Below, one piece after another: positions 7,143 through 14,539 of a DNA stretch of 19,785 bases (positions are counted from its first letter, which is position 1; each line of letters starts with the position of its first letter). Source of the stretch: Spirochaetaceae bacterium (GTDB lineage Bacteria > Spirochaetota > Spirochaetia > Treponematales > Breznakiellaceae); contig JAIRPH010000019.1 in the NCBI GenBank assembly GCA_031257135.1, forward strand, positions 1 through 19,785, read 5' to 3'. Under the pieces are notes generated by a model. That model worked only from the letters and a program-made list of their open reading frames with translations, did not search any database and was not told the origin of the DNA. The position numbers and the translations under genes are program-made.

Positions 7143-7785
7143 GATGGCATATTTTTGGGGGCTTGTTAAGAAAGAGTTTATCGAAATACGATACTCCTGG
7201 AAAAATTTATTGATTGCGGTATTCGTATGTGTCTTTTTCTTTTATTTAATTACGGCGAGCGATATGCTGATACATAACGTCGGCAATTCATGCTATTTAA
7301 TAACAATTTTATGTACCTGTTTTACGCCGATGAATTTTCTAACGGAATCAATTTTATCCGATAAAAGAAATCAGACGCTTGAACGGTATTTTGTAGCGGG
7401 AAAAATTAGAACCGTTATGTGCGCTAAATACGTTACTATAACTATTATCGGCATAATACCGTTTGTGGCGTTTTATATGACATTTTTATTAAACGGAATA
7501 TATATTATAACCAATGTATATACCGTAATAAATACGCTTTTATATGTATGGATAGGTTCAAGTATAGCGGCAATCGTTATATTTCTTTTTAATGACGAAA
7601 AGACAATATCATTTGCCGCAATGCCTTGTATGTTGTTGGTGCTTGGTTTAATTAAACTGAATTACTATATCGAAACAACGTATAATATTGTATATACGTG
7701 CATAATAACCATGCTTGCGGCGGTTATTACTCTGTTTTTGTGTTATAAATTTTACAAAAATACGAAATGTTTTTTGAAAATATAA
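7105..7785 (+). CDS. ABC-2-type transporter permease
   Basis: This is the membrane subunit partner of the preceding ATPase. After a basic start (LVKKEFIEIRYSWKN) there are about six hydrophobic segments, beginning LLIAVFVCVFFFYLIT and ending TMLAAVITLFLCYKF, with the loop LTESILSDKRNQTLERYFV typical of ABC-2 permeases (the coupling region before the second helix pair). Length of 226 aa is on the short side for the family. Two starts are possible. ATG 7105 has GAGGA at 7092-7096, eight bases upstream, and overlaps the ATPase gene by 38 bases. ATG 7144, just after the ATPase stop, fits the protein family better (MAYFWGLVKKEF) but has a weaker ribosome site. The composition is as AT-rich as the ATPase gene, so the pair moved together. 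Confidence 0.85.
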   Translation: MSKQFIFNMRENKMAYFWGLVKKEFIEIRYSWKNLLIAVFVCVFFFYLITASDMLIHNVGNSCYLITILCTCFTPMNFLTESILSDKRNQTLERYFVAGKIRTVMCAKYVTITIIGIIPFVAFYMTFLLNGIYIITNVYTVINTLLYVWIGSSIAAIVIFLFNDEKTISFAAMPCMLLVLGLIKLNYYIETTYNIVYTCIITMLAAVITLFLCYKFYKNTKCFLKI

Positions 7786-7787
7786 CG

Positions 7788-8053
7788 TTATGGTAAGTCC
7801 TGCGGGAGAGGGTCGGCGCATTGGTTATCTAAAGGTCCCCGGTATTGCACAAATCCGAGCCGATCCAGCCGTTTCTGATGCGTTTCGAGGCGCGAGGCGA
7901 ATCCCGCGAAATCTTTGCGGTCTAGGGGCGTCCAGAGGGCTTCCGCAAGCGCGCAGAGATGGGGAAAGGTCCGTGATGTCCATAGACGTTACTTCCCCAC
8001 GCATTAAAGCCGGTAGCGGTCTGATCTTCCAGTCCTTCGTCCCAGCCGATATG
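7788..8053 (-). pseudogene. 3' remnant of a GH20 beta-N-acetylhexosaminidase-like gene
   Basis: On the minus strand, codons from 8053 read HIGWDEGLEDQTATGFNAWG and then run into HHGPFP. After a one-base slip at the C4 run (opposite GGGG 7961-7964) they read HLCALAEALWTPLDRKDFAG, then FASRLETHQKRLGFVQYRG, ending at TAA 7790-7788. The last part is the classic end of GH20 hexosaminidases (lP.l.ALAE.lW......dF..Rl..h..rL), and GWDE is also a GH20 hallmark. The roughly 100 residues that normally separate them are almost all missing, an in-frame stop lies just upstream (8056-8054), and the catalytic domain is gone. The stop is only 2 bases from the end of the ABC permease gene on the other strand. 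The GH20 call rests mainly on the ALAEALW block. Confidence 0.55.
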
Positions 8054-8095
8054 CTACCATGATGTGTATAACCTTACAAGAGCGGTTCTGACCGT

Positions 8096-8121
8096 AAAAC
8101 AGCCGAGAGCGGCTTGTTTTT
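8096..8121 (+). terminator. Rho-independent terminator after the ABC transporter genes
   Basis: The stem AAAAC-AGCCG (8096-8105) pairs with CGGCT-(T)-GTTTT (8110-8120) around the loop AGAG, with one bulged T, and is followed by T through 8121. It ends in a T run on the plus strand, as expected for terminating the ABC operon about 310 bases after its stop. The same T run forms the -35 hexamer of the next gene. Confidence 0.6.
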
Positions 8122-8149
8122 AGCGATGATATGGACTATACTAAAAAAA
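8114..8149 (+). promoter_or_regulatory. Predicted promoter of the double-DUF445 gene (leaderless type)
   Basis: TTGTTT (8114-8119), a 17-bp spacer and TATACT (8137-8142) are followed after 6 bases by ATG 8149. The hexamers are identical to those before carD. An in-frame ATG at 8131 lies in the spacer and would not be transcribed from this promoter. No Shine-Dalgarno is present for either start. Confidence 0.6.
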
Positions 8150-11100
8150 TGTCTAATGCAATATTTCTTGAGCTTGCTGTAGCCGTTGTAAGCGGCGCGG
8201 GAGTCGGGTGGATTACCAATGCTATTGCAGTTTCTATGCTTTTCAGAAAATACGGAAGATGGGGCGGCGTTATTGAAGAGCGGTATGAAGAATTTATTGA
8301 AAATATGTCCGGGCTGATTGAAGAGGATTTGGTTAATCCCAAAACTTTGATAGAAGCGTTCAACGCGCCGGCATTTAAAGCGGTACTGCATACATGGGTT
8401 GAAGATATACTCCGCAATGAACTGCCTGAAAAATCAGGAACCCTTCGGTTTGAGGAGATTCCGGGAATCGAACAAAGCGCGGAACAACTGATTAGGCTGA
8501 TACGGGATTTAGAGCCGGATGCAACGGAAGCGTTGTATCGCGTTTTTGAATATAAAGAGGTTCAAAGCATACTGTCAAAAGAACAGTATGAATATCTCAT
8601 TGAAGCCAATATAAACGCGGTAATTTCCCGTTTCAAAACTATTTTGAATGTTTTTCTGTCAAGCCGCGCGCTCAACACGCTTGTATCGCAGGAAGCAATA
8701 GCGGGCATTATAGAAAATATAAAAGCTAGTATTGAGCGCGTAGACTTTTCTCAATTCGACCGCGATATAAATGCTATCTATGATGAACTGCTTCAGAGTA
8801 TAGGAATCGACCGGATAATCGCGGAGCTTGAATCGGAACTAGGGCGGATGCGCTATGCGGATTTTATCAAAGACACAAAGCCTTTTTCTCAGGAACTCAT
8901 TTCCCGGCTTATCGAGTTTTCCGGATCGGCTGAAGGTCAGCGTATTTTGCTTGAGACCGCCGGCGATGTATTGGAGGAGGCGAAAGCTGTTCGTTTCAGC
9001 ATCGCCGACGCGGCGAGTCCTGCTCTCAAAGACGGCATTGTTGCCTTTATCAATGAGAAACTGCCGGAGGTTATGAATGGAATCGCTCATTTTATCGAGG
9101 AAAGCGGCGGTGAAATTGAAAAGATCGTCAACGATACTATTGATCGGCACTTGGAAAATTCTACCGACGGAATTCTTTTAAAAGGATTCAAAGATGTATT
9201 TATCGGCGATCTGTCCAAAGAATTCGACGTAGTAAACAAGATTATTCATGCGGTCAACAAGTACGGCGTTACCGCGAAAGATAGACTTACTAAAGAATCG
9301 CTCTCGTTCATAGAGAACGGTACTATTGGGAATCTGGCGAACCTTCTTCAAGAACAGAATATTCTTACGCCCCAAGGACTCGTAACGCTTGTCAACATTA
9401 ATTTGGCGGAACTGCCGAATAAAGATCATACGGCGATAGAACATCTATTGCATACAAAAATCGGAAGCCATTTTAAATTAGATTTTGCTAAGATAAAAAC
9501 AGCAGTCCTTCCTCAGTTGTTCGATAAGATAAAACGGGAGTATCTCTATCAAAACGCCTTCAAACAAGACCTGCAAGAGCGATGCGCCGCCAAGATTACG
9601 GAAACGGCGAACCGTACCGGCGGAGCGTCCTTCGCGGCGGATCAGCTTGCGGCGTTATTGAAAGATCAGCCGATTAAGACGTCTCTGCTGAATCTGTGGG
9701 ATCGTATATCTTTAAAAAAAATCCGCGAGTTCATTTCCGAAAAAACGATAAAGAATCTGCGGATCAACTGGGAAGCCTTATGGAACCGTCATAAACATCA
9801 GGAGCTTAATCAGATATATCAGGCAATACAAAACGACAGAATATATGTCAAAATCACAGAAGGTATTTTAAGCGTTATTAACCGGCATCTTGATGTTATA
9901 GTAGCCGGAAACGTATCGAGCCTTGTGGATAATGAATTAAAAAAATCGAATCCTTCACAGATACGGGCAATGGTACAGGACTTTATAGGAAAAGAGCTTA
10001 AACCCATCAACGCTTTCGGCGCGTTTCTAGGGGCTATAGCCGGCGGGATAACCGTAATAGGGGCGTTTCTGCTGGGAGTTTCCCGTGAATTTACGGTATC
10101 CCTGCTGGCGGCATACGGGCTTATTTTTGCGGCTGTAGGGATAGGCACCAATTGGCTTGCAATAAAAATGCTGTTCAGACCTTATAAAAAAGCGCTATTC
10201 AACGTTTCGCCGTTTATTGGAATTGCGGCTCTGCGGAAACCGGAATTTGCGAAAAACATTGCCCGATTTATAAAGAACCGTACCCTTAACGATGAGTCCC
10301 TAAATCTGTTTTTCAGCAAGAATAAAAAAGTCTTGCAAGAAAAAAGCCTCTCATGGTTAGCTGATTCAGACTATGCCGTTATCGATCTCTTTTTAGGAGA
10401 CAGCCGAAGATGCAGGCTCATAACGGATTTTATCTTTTCGCTACTGCAAGAGAAAAAATACGCCGTAACGCTGTTGAAAGACGCGCTTGTATCGGGAAAG
10501 GCTGATGAGTGCCTCCCCAAAATACGGGACGGTATCTTACAGAAACTGCGGGAACCCGATCCGGCTTCGTATCTGTATACATACCTTACCGAAGAAATCA
10601 AGGGAAAAAATCTGGGACAGTATACCGACCGTCTTGGAGACGGGCTGTTTAATTCCGCGTTTAAACGGCTGGCTACGGAACTGACTCCGGAAAAGGTAAA
10701 ACAGATTCTCTATCGGCAGAACGATAGGTTTGAAGCCTATATTTCAACCCATAGCTTTGAGGATTTTGCGGGACCCAACATTACTGCCGGACTTGCTCTG
10801 AAAATATCAGAACAGACGGACGCCGCTTTACAGAAGGCTGTCAGCGCAATTCTGCGGTATGTTAAAACCAAAGAGCTTAACCCGGACACTAAACTAAGGA
10901 ATCTGTTCAACGGCAAAATCGCGGGGTTTATTGAAAAACATATAACCTATTTTCTCGATCTGATAGTTCAGGAGATCCGCGCGCAAAAAGGCGCGTTAGT
11001 ACAGCAGATTAAAAAGGCTATGCCCTGGTACGCGGCGCCTGCAAAAGCTCATGTGGCGCCGATTGTGGATCAGCTTATCGACAAAAAACTTCCTCAATTT

Positions 11101-11988
11101 CTCCAACAGAAAAAAGAGCATATTCTTACTATCGCTAACGCTTTGCTGGAATATCAGCTTTCTCATTTGGGGTTCAGTCAAGAGGCTTTACGGTCAGAAG
11201 CGGTTGAACAGTCGATTGCCGGCGTTTTGAACGCTCCCCGCGTGCGACGGAGCGCGGCTCGTTTTGCACAGGCTGTCGCGGATCAGTATACTAAGGCTCC
11301 TCTGAAATCGACGCTGAAGGTTTTGAACATTACTACTATCCAAGAACTAATAACCGTCATAGAGCCTTTGCTGAATCCGGCGGTTTCTCATATTCAGTCT
11401 CGGCTTGAGCAGGATGGGGTATCAGCTCATATCGGCGTAAAAAACAGCATAGCCCCAATCGCCGGAACTATAGCCGTTTCCGATCTGCTTGAGGGCATCG
11501 ATCTTGAGAAAGAACTGCGGAGGTTTATTACATTGCTGACCCAAGATCAGACCGTTTCTGAAGGACTGCTGAGTATCCTTTCGGATATACTATATGACCC
11601 CGCTATACTGCAAAGAGATTTAGACCGGTTTCTTACTCCGCAGGATTGGGAATTCCTCCGGCGGGAGGGCGTCCCGCTGATGCGGATCGTTTTCCGGCGT
11701 TTAAATAAAGCCGTCGCCCCGGAAACGAAACAGGCGGTATGCGGGGAGTATCTTATTCCCGCAATGGCGGACTCCGGAGCGCGTCATTTCAAGGATATTA
11801 TAGGGTCGATTGATATACAAAACGTGGTAGAACGGGAAGTAAACGCCATGCATCCCCGGGAGATAGAAAAACTATTTAATAAGTTTGCGGGAACCTATTT
11901 TACTAAAATTATCATATACGGCTGGATCGGCCTATTTGGAGGGCTGTTGAGCTATATTATAGGCTGTCTGCTGGGGATATTTTTTTGA
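8149..11988 (+). CDS. Tandem double DUF445 membrane protein
   Basis: DUF445 proteins (YheB, YjiN) are membrane proteins of unclear function, usually about 370-430 aa. This one is 1279 aa and appears to hold two full units. Unit 1 begins with a membrane helix carrying GAGVGWITNAIAVSMLFRKY (residues 16-35), continues as a long charged helical region, and ends in a Gly-rich helix, INAFGAFLGAIAGG (620-633). Unit 2 begins again with GIGTNWLAIKMLFRPY (about 664-679), has a second long helical region, and ends with GLFGGLLSYIIGCLLGIFF at the C-terminus. The shared G..TN.[IL]A[IV].MLFR.Y signature at both unit starts supports duplication and fusion. Four membrane helices would leave two large domains on one side of the membrane. 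ATG 8149 is chosen because of the promoter. It is monocistronic and convergent with the GH57 gene, 24 bases away. Confidence 0.85.
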   Translation: MSNAIFLELAVAVVSGAGVGWITNAIAVSMLFRKYGRWGGVIEERYEEFIENMSGLIEEDLVNPKTLIEAFNAPAFKAVLHTWVEDILRNELPEKSGTLRFEEIPGIEQSAEQLIRLIRDLEPDATEALYRVFEYKEVQSILSKEQYEYLIEANINAVISRFKTILNVFLSSRALNTLVSQEAIAGIIENIKASIERVDFSQFDRDINAIYDELLQSIGIDRIIAELESELGRMRYADFIKDTKPFSQELISRLIEFSGSAEGQRILLETAGDVLEEAKAVRFSIADAASPALKDGIVAFINEKLPEVMNGIAHFIEESGGEIEKIVNDTIDRHLENSTDGILLKGFKDVFIGDLSKEFDVVNKIIHAVNKYGVTAKDRLTKESLSFIENGTIGNLANLLQEQNILTPQGLVTLVNINLAELPNKDHTAIEHLLHTKIGSHFKLDFAKIKTAVLPQLFDKIKREYLYQNAFKQDLQERCAAKITETANRTGGASFAADQLAALLKDQPIKTSLLNLWDRISLKKIREFISEKTIKNLRINWEALWNRHKHQELNQIYQAIQNDRIYVKITEGILSVINRHLDVIVAGNVSSLVDNELKKSNPSQIRAMVQDFIGKELKPINAFGAFLGAIAGGITVIGAFLLGVSREFTVSLLAAYGLIFAAVGIGTNWLAIKMLFRPYKKALFNVSPFIGIAALRKPEFAKNIARFIKNRTLNDESLNLFFSKNKKVLQEKSLSWLADSDYAVIDLFLGDSRRCRLITDFIFSLLQEKKYAVTLLKDALVSGKADECLPKIRDGILQKLREPDPASYLYTYLTEEIKGKNLGQYTDRLGDGLFNSAFKRLATELTPEKVKQILYRQNDRFEAYISTHSFEDFAGPNITAGLALKISEQTDAALQKAVSAILRYVKTKELNPDTKLRNLFNGKIAGFIEKHITYFLDLIVQEIRAQKGALVQQIKKAMPWYAAPAKAHVAPIVDQLIDKKLPQFLQQKKEHILTIANALLEYQLSHLGFSQEALRSEAVEQSIAGVLNAPRVRRSAARFAQAVADQYTKAPLKSTLKVLNITTIQELITVIEPLLNPAVSHIQSRLEQDGVSAHIGVKNSIAPIAGTIAVSDLLEGIDLEKELRRFITLLTQDQTVSEGLLSILSDILYDPAILQRDLDRFLTPQDWEFLRREGVPLMRIVFRRLNKAVAPETKQAVCGEYLIPAMADSGARHFKDIIGSIDIQNVVEREVNAMHPREIEKLFNKFAGTYFTKIIIYGWIGLFGGLLSYIIGCLLGIFF

Positions 11989-12012
11989 TCGCGGCTTTAG
12001 GGGACTACCGAT

Positions 12013-13608
12013 CTAGCGTTTGCGCCGGAAGACCCGATAGTTAATCGAAGGAAAGATATTGTGCCGCCGTTCCAGCGCGGTAAGCCATTCGGTGCTGATA
12101 TAGTTGCTTCCTAAGGCTTCATAAATCGTCGTGAAATTGCGGAGGGTTCCCTCGATTTGTTCTCTGGCGTATTCTTCGTATTCTTCTCTATACAGCATTT
12201 TAGTCCAGTCTGAGGCTTGTCCCAAGAGAATTTCTCTTGCCGCCTGATTTAAGGCTCGTTCTTTCAGTCCGGTTTCGTTGGGGAAGCGTTCTGCGATTTC
12301 GGTCATCCGCTCCAACGCGCGCGCCGTATGGCGGTAAATCCAGTCGTTAGACGCGTCGAGCCACGTCTGAGCGTATCCGTTGAAGCCGCCGGAAGAAAAA
12401 CAGGGCGTTACGGTTTGTATTTTAGAAAGGTCTTGTTTGTAGAGATACTCTGCGGGAGTCATAAACTGAATCTCTTCCCGTTTCGCCCCTTCCCGGAAGA
12501 GGGTTTCAAGGAATTCCGTTCCTTCATGCCAGAATCGTCCGAAGGCGTTTGCATTATAGGCGCAGACGCTGACGGGAGTTTCTCTCATGTACTGTCCGGC
12601 GGATCGGAGGCGGGTAATCCGGGCGTCTAGGAAGGAACGCGCTTGTTTTGCAATCTGCGCCGACGCCGCTTCCGGATCGTACAGCCGTTTCTGGTCTTTC
12701 CAATCGCCGATAGCCCGGTATTTATAGCCCGTTTGCATACGTCCGCCGTTATCATCCAAAAAAGATTTTATCCGCTCTGCCGGCAGTTCATATCCTACGT
12801 CGGCGTCGTTGTCCCGATACGCCGGATGATAAGAAAAGCCTTGTTCCTTATCCGCAATATCCTGATACGCGTAATGATCTTTGGCGAATATGAAAATCCC
12901 TTGAGGCGTCTTGACCGGGTAAAAGCTCCCCTTCGCCGGAGGCGGACTGCCCAAGACGAGTCCGTGGGTGTTGATCACGGTGTATCCGAAATTATACGCC
13001 CGCAGATGCCGTTCCAGTTCGGGAGTCCACCCAAGCTCGGGAAGCCAAAACCCATGAGGATGCTTCCCGAAATTAAGCCGGTACGACGAAAGAGCTACTT
13101 CAAACTGCGCCTGAATCGCTTCGGGACTGGACGTGTAAAACGGCAGAAACCCATGAGTAGCCGCGGTAGTCAGCAGTTCGATTTTTCCCTTCCGCTGATA
13201 ATAGTCGAAAACCTTGAGGATATTTTTTCCATACCGCTCGGTAAACAGGAACCGCCGTTCCAGAGTCTGATCGTACCACCGTTTTGCGAGTCCGTTGAGG
13301 ACCGGATCATCCGCCGTCCGATCCAGCTCCTGCTGTCCGAATTCGATTTGCTTCGCGACGTAGTCCAGATAGCCCTGAATCAGCAGATCGTCCCGGAGCA
13401 TCTGGCAGAGAACCGGAGACAGAGAAATACCCAGCCGGAAGGGGATTCGATCCCCATCAAGCCGGTCAAAGGCTTCCAGCAGGGGACGATAAGTTTCTGA
13501 AAGGCTCTCAAAAAACCATCGTTCCACGCGGTTTTGGGAGCCTTCGGAGGCTCCCGCAAAAGGAGCGTGCGCGTTAAGCGTCACCGAAATAACATGACGG
13601 GTATTCAT
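12013..13608 (-). CDS. GH57 (DUF1957) 1,4-alpha-glucan branching enzyme-like protein, acid/base residue changed
   Basis: The protein resembles GH57 branching enzymes, which cut and re-join alpha-1,4-glucan as alpha-1,6 branches during glycogen synthesis. Length (531 aa) and layout match: an N-terminal (beta/alpha)7 barrel, then a helical C-terminal domain with ASDWTKMLYREEYEEYAREQ (the family W...m...... block). The nucleophile glutamate is kept as E191 in GFWLPELGW. At the acid/base site the family pattern [FY]D.ELFGHWW.EG reads YNANAFGRFWHEG, with asparagine N352 (codon AAT) where aspartate is expected; the family's E183/D354 numbering in Thermococcus agrees with this spacing. The first family histidine is also changed (LNAHAPF instead of LHAHLPF). 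So it may be a catalytically weak or non-enzymatic relative. AAAGG lies about 12 bases before ATG 13608. It is the second gene of a unit, 23 bases after the DUF4912 gene. Confidence 0.85.
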   Translation of the reverse strand: MNTRHVISVTLNAHAPFAGASEGSQNRVERWFFESLSETYRPLLEAFDRLDGDRIPFRLGISLSPVLCQMLRDDLLIQGYLDYVAKQIEFGQQELDRTADDPVLNGLAKRWYDQTLERRFLFTERYGKNILKVFDYYQRKGKIELLTTAATHGFLPFYTSSPEAIQAQFEVALSSYRLNFGKHPHGFWLPELGWTPELERHLRAYNFGYTVINTHGLVLGSPPPAKGSFYPVKTPQGIFIFAKDHYAYQDIADKEQGFSYHPAYRDNDADVGYELPAERIKSFLDDNGGRMQTGYKYRAIGDWKDQKRLYDPEAASAQIAKQARSFLDARITRLRSAGQYMRETPVSVCAYNANAFGRFWHEGTEFLETLFREGAKREEIQFMTPAEYLYKQDLSKIQTVTPCFSSGGFNGYAQTWLDASNDWIYRHTARALERMTEIAERFPNETGLKERALNQAAREILLGQASDWTKMLYREEYEEYAREQIEGTLRNFTTIYEALGSNYISTEWLTALERRHNIFPSINYRVFRRKR

Positions 13609-13631
13609 AGCTCATTCATCCCTTTCTTCGT

Positions 13632-14327
13632 TTAGTTTTTAGTACGAGACTGACGGTCTCCATTGCGGATCACCTGAAAATCTTCTACCCCGGACAACTG
13701 AATCAGGGGGTTATTGTAGATTTTTTCCTCTTCGGCAGTCCGCTGGTTCGGAGGGCTGTACAAAACAGGCAGGGCGAACCGCCGGGACTCGGCGAGTACG
13801 GTTTCCGCCCCGCCCCGAACCGCGCACAACTCAACCCTGAACCGTCCTCCTTCCGGGGGAAAGCCGATATACCAAGCCGTATCCGAATTGCCCACGGGGA
13901 TGACGAAAGACTCGTCTTTCTTAGCGGTCCGGGAATCGAACAAGGGAACGATTTTAAGCTGATACCCGCTGAAATCAGCGGACTTTTCATAGAGTTCTTT
14001 ATCAGCGGTTTTGATTTCCCAAAAGGTAAAAACCCACAAAGGATCGCGAATCAGAACATCAATAAACGTGATGTTGTACTGCTTGGGCAGAGGAACCGGC
14101 TCAGGAATGGCGGTTTCTATGAACGCCTCTTCCTCAGAGTCCTTCTTGTCCGCCGTCCCGGGCGTCTCTGAGTCGATATCCAATAATTCTGCTATAATAA
14201 AGAGCCGCTCCAAATCCGGCGGAATTTCTATCCCGAAACGGTCTGCTAACCATATCAACTCATGGGTCGCCAAACTTTCCAAATAGCACCGTTCCAATGA
14301 AGGGGTCTTATAAAGCACATCAGACAT
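13632..14327 (-). CDS. DUF4912 protein with N-terminal SAP/Rho-N-like helices
   Basis: DUF4912 is a domain of unknown function. Its signature is visible as IRDPLWVFTFWEI (residues about 92-104 from ATG 14327), followed by beta-rich sequence with WYIGFPPEGGRFRVELCAV near 150. The first 45 residues (YLESLATHELIWLADRFGIE, then PP.LERLFIIAELLD) resemble the helix-extended-helix of SAP or Rho N-terminal motifs. Between them is an acidic linker. Length is 231 aa. ATG 14327 fits a leaderless promoter. ATG 14339 is an alternative with AAGGAG 13 bases upstream, which is too far to be convincing. The gene leads into the GH57-like gene 23 bases downstream. The pairing suggests a joint role in alpha-glucan metabolism, but this is inference from neighbourhood. 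Confidence 0.8.
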   Translation of the reverse strand: MSDVLYKTPSLERCYLESLATHELIWLADRFGIEIPPDLERLFIIAELLDIDSETPGTADKKDSEEEAFIETAIPEPVPLPKQYNITFIDVLIRDPLWVFTFWEIKTADKELYEKSADFSGYQLKIVPLFDSRTAKKDESFVIPVGNSDTAWYIGFPPEGGRFRVELCAVRGGAETVLAESRRFALPVLYSPPNQRTAEEEKIYNNPLIQLSGVEDFQVIRNGDRQSRTKN

Positions 14328-14363
14328 AGATTCTATCATGGAGAAAAGCCCGCTCCTTGTCAA
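14327..14363 (-). promoter_or_regulatory. Predicted promoter of the DUF4912-GH57 unit (leaderless type)
   Basis: On the minus strand TTGACA (14363-14358), a 17-bp spacer and CATGAT (14340-14335, 4 of 6 matches) are followed after 7 bases by ATG 14327. The -35 is perfect, the -10 moderate. Confidence 0.5.
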
Positions 14364-14441
14364 GAGAGAACAGGAATAAGCCGGGGATTCTCATTTTAGC
14401 CGCCGAGGACGCTTTCACGGCGAAATTGTTTATAGAGCGTT

Positions 14442-14475
14442 CAAGCGTAAAAAGAAAGCGCGGGAAAAACGCTTG
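14442..14475. repeat. 7-bp inverted repeat overlapping the mscS -35
   Basis: CAAGCGT (14442-14448) and ACGCTTG (14469-14475) are perfect inverted arms separated by 20 bases. The right arm overlaps the first three bases of the mscS -35. Arm centres are 27 bases apart. It could be an operator, but no regulator is known. Confidence 0.35.
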
Positions 14476-14534
14476 TCAAGGAGGGCGTTTTTCCCTATAC
14501 TGTCTTTCAAGTGAAGATTCTAACATATAAGAGG
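14473..14534 (+). promoter_or_regulatory. Promoter and ribosome site of mscS
   Basis: TTGTCA (14473-14478), 17-bp spacer and TATACT (14496-14501) predict a start near 14508 and a leader of about 32 bases. AAGAGG (14529-14534) lies five bases before ATG 14540. This gene is thus an ordinary leadered transcript, in contrast to most first genes in the window. Confidence 0.65.
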
Positions 14535-14539
14535 CATCT

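Noticed and set aside
7790..8062. A plus-strand 90-codon open frame after the ABC genes
   Set aside because: It mirrors the GH20-like remnant on the other strand; the meaningful protein similarity is on the minus strand.
12643..13500. A 285-codon open frame on the plus strand
   Set aside because: It lies wholly antisense to the GH57 gene, has no ribosome site, and its product (rich in Arg, Pro and Ile) has no recognisable domain. The open frame follows from the GC-rich third positions of the real gene.
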